A stretch of DNA of 8,316 nt, from contig NYTT01000011.1 of NCBI GenBank assembly GCA_002683775.1, positions 1-8,316 of the forward strand. The letters run 5' to 3'. Origin of the DNA: Flavobacteriales bacterium. GTDB taxonomy: Bacteria > Bacteroidota > Bacteroidia > Flavobacteriales > BACL11. This document shows, piece after piece, positions 6,842 to 8,316 of the stretch. Under the pieces are notes generated by a model. The model did not search any database. It was not told the origin of the DNA and worked only from the letters and a program-made list of their open reading frames with translations. How positions within the stretch are numbered: position 1 is the first letter of the stretch; each line of letters begins with the position of its first letter. The translations under genes were made by a program, and so were the position numbers.

Positions 6842-7975
6842 ATGATTCCTTTTAACAAACCTCCTTATACAGGAGATGAGGATAAGTATGTACTTCAATC
6901 AGTTAAAAGTTCAAAAATTTCAGGAGATGGTTATTTTACTAAAAAATGTCAATACTGGCTTGAAAAAGAATGTAATTCAAAAGTTCTATTAACTACCTCA
7001 TGTACTCATGCTTTAGAGATGGCAGCTATATTGCTTGAAATAAAGAAAGGTGATGAAGTAATAATGCCGTCATACACTTTTGTTTCAACCGCCAATGCAT
7101 TTGTTCTAAGAGGCGCTAAAATTATCTTTGTAGATATTAGGCCCGACACAATGAATATTGATGAAAATAAAATTGAAAGCGCAATCACTAGTAAAACAAA
7201 AGCAATAGTCCCTGTTCATTATGCAGGTGTTTCTTGTGAGATGGATAAAATAATGGCACTTGCTACGAAATATAACCTATATGTTGTTGAAGATGCAGCA
7301 CAAGCAGTTATGAGTAAATACAAGGGAAAAAAACTAGGCACAATTGGACATATTGGCACTTACAGCTTTCATGAAACAAAAAACTATACTAGTGCAGGAG
7401 AAGGGGGTGCATTAGTTATAAATGATTTAAAATTCATTAATAGAGCAGAAATAATCAGAGAAAAAGGTACCAACAGATCACAGTTCTTTAGAAATATGAT
7501 TGACAAATACTCATGGGTAGATATTGGCAGTAGTTATCTCATGAATGATGTCAGTGCAGCTTTCTTGTGGGGAAATCTTAATAATGCTGACAAGATAAAT
7601 GAAAATAGACTAGCTAGCTGGTTAAAATATAAAAGTGACCTTAAAGAATTAGAAGAAAAAGAAATTATTCAACTTCCAACTATTCCACATGATTGTATTC
7701 CAAACTCACATTTGTTTTATATTAAAGTAAAGACATTACCTTTAAGAACTAAATTAATCAGTTATCTAAAATCAAATAACATACTAGCAACATTTCACTA
7801 TGTTCCTTTACATTCTTCAATAGCTGGAAAGAAATTTGGTCTAATGAAAAATAAAGATAACCATACGACAACAGAAAGTGAAAAGCTAGTTAGATTACCT
7901 ATGTACTATGGAATTTCATCTTATGAACAAGATTATATTATAGATAAAATATATTCATTCTTTGATTTACAATGA
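6842..7975 (+). CDS. wecE: TDP-4-amino-4,6-dideoxygalactose transaminase (PLP-dependent)
   Basis: A 377-residue fold-type I aminotransferase that closely resembles E. coli WecE/RffA (376 aa). That enzyme converts TDP-4-keto-6-deoxy-D-glucose plus glutamate to TDP-4-amino-4,6-dideoxy-D-galactose (TDP-Fuc4N). Landmarks: start MIPFNKPP, then SGDGYFTKKCQYWLE (27–41), GDEVIMPSYTFVSTANAFVL (70–89), RPDTMNIDE, VPVHYAGVSCEMD, VVEDAAQ (148–154; D151 for the PLP ring nitrogen), and SFHETKNYTSAGEGGA with PLP lysine K180. After these come REKGTNRSQFFR and DIGSSYLM. The frame is open from an ATG at 6755, overlapping the GNAT gene by 56 bases, but the start at 6842 is chosen because E. coli WecE begins MIPFN and the lengths then agree; a GTG at 6818 is another option. 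No Shine-Dalgarno is apparent. It overlaps the next gene by four bases (ATGA). With the GNAT and WecF-like proteins it forms a Fuc4NAc pathway. Confidence 0.95.
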   Translation: MIPFNKPPYTGDEDKYVLQSVKSSKISGDGYFTKKCQYWLEKECNSKVLLTTSCTHALEMAAILLEIKKGDEVIMPSYTFVSTANAFVLRGAKIIFVDIRPDTMNIDENKIESAITSKTKAIVPVHYAGVSCEMDKIMALATKYNLYVVEDAAQAVMSKYKGKKLGTIGHIGTYSFHETKNYTSAGEGGALVINDLKFINRAEIIREKGTNRSQFFRNMIDKYSWVDIGSSYLMNDVSAAFLWGNLNNADKINENRLASWLKYKSDLKELEEKEIIQLPTIPHDCIPNSHLFYIKVKTLPLRTKLISYLKSNNILATFHYVPLHSSIAGKKFGLMKNKDNHTTTESEKLVRLPMYYGISSYEQDYIIDKIYSFFDLQ

Positions 7976-8316
7976 AACATAAGATATTATCAACTTTATC
8001 TGTCTTGAAAAAAGAGCCGGTTTTTATTTTAGGAAATCAAAAAAGTGGTACAACAATAATTGCTAATTTAATAGCACAAGCTACTAAGAAGTCATTAACA
8101 TCTGATTTTAAAAGTGCAATAAAAAATAGTAGCTTACAGCTAGAACTAGATTTTAATTTATTAAGTTTTAATGATTTTGTACAGAGATATAGATATGAAT
8201 TTTCAAAGGATTTAATCAAAGAACCTTTCTTAAGTTACTATGTACCTCAGTTATTTGAAACATTTCCAAAGGCTAAATTTATATTAATAGTAAGAAATCC
8301 ATTTCAAAATATAAGG
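7972..8316 (+). CDS. Sulfotransferase family protein, N-terminal part
   Basis: An open frame of 115 codons that starts at an ATG overlapping the wecE stop (ATGA) and runs off the right edge. Sulfotransferases move the sulfuryl group of PAPS to a hydroxyl or amine of a sugar, lipid or protein. Near the start VFILGNQKSGTTIIANLI (17–34) matches the 5'-phosphosulfate-binding loop (KSGTT) after a beta strand. At 100–115 KAKFILIVRNPFQNIR matches the 3'-phosphate-binding strand and helix, with R108; the usual Ser would fall just beyond the window. Residues about 83–95 (KEPFLSYYVPQLFE) match the K-x-P region that carries a conserved Lys before the central helix. There is no signal peptide, so a cytoplasmic enzyme acting on a nucleotide sugar or lipid-linked glycan is likely. 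Its tight linkage to wecE suggests it modifies the same glycan, but the acceptor is unknown and the rest of the gene is missing. Confidence 0.85.
   Translation, partial: MKHKILSTLSVLKKEPVFILGNQKSGTTIIANLIAQATKKSLTSDFKSAIKNSSLQLELDFNLLSFNDFVQRYRYEFSKDLIKEPFLSYYVPQLFETFPKAKFILIVRNPFQNIR

Noticed and set aside
1..8316. CRISPR arrays, tRNA/rRNA genes, insertion sequences, long direct or inverted repeats
   Set aside because: None was seen on reading both strands; nearly all of the window is coding and the gaps are too short.

Overview
The window looks like a piece of a Bacteroidota chromosome, most likely a member of the Flavobacteriia. The reasons are strong A+T richness, near absence of Shine-Dalgarno sequences, a nadC–YihY/BrkB gene pair of flavobacterial type, a secreted M1 peptidase with a 'YAQE'-type signal cleavage site, and an outer-membrane barrel fused to that peptidase. 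The placement rests on recalled protein resemblance; no database was searched.

All genes lie on the + strand and are packed tightly. From nadC to the right edge no intergenic gap exceeds about 33 bases, and several junctions overlap or nearly touch (TAATG at nadC/BrkB, one base between the M1 peptidase and galE, ATGA at wecE/sulfotransferase). The left part (1–1180) is housekeeping: the 3' end of nadC (NAD synthesis) and a six-helix YihY/BrkB membrane protein. The centre (1214–4417) is one large gene for a secreted M1 zinc metallopeptidase. Its C-terminal third reads as an Omp85-type outer-membrane beta-barrel with an LRGY motif and a terminal Phe.

The right part (4419–8316) is a surface-glycan block. 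It holds galE (UDP-hexose 4-epimerase), a WecF-family TDP-Fuc4NAc transferase, a short GNAT acetyltransferase, WecE (TDP-4-keto-6-deoxyglucose transaminase) and the start of a sulfotransferase. The middle three form a plausible route: WecE makes TDP-Fuc4N, the GNAT would N-acetylate it to TDP-Fuc4NAc, and the WecF-like enzyme would transfer Fuc4NAc to a lipid-linked acceptor. This is the sugar logic of enterobacterial common antigen (wecD-wecE-wecF) in a different gene order and a different phylum. The sulfotransferase suggests the glycan or a related product may be sulfated. The acceptor-making genes (wecB/C/G-like), flippase and polymerase are not in the window.

The two points most worth a second look are the peptidase–barrel fusion and the transplanted Fuc4NAc pathway. 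A smaller one is a nine-A run at the GNAT stop codon, where loss of one A would fuse the GNAT reading frame to WecE. No RNA genes, CRISPR arrays, mobile elements or convincing terminators or promoters were seen.
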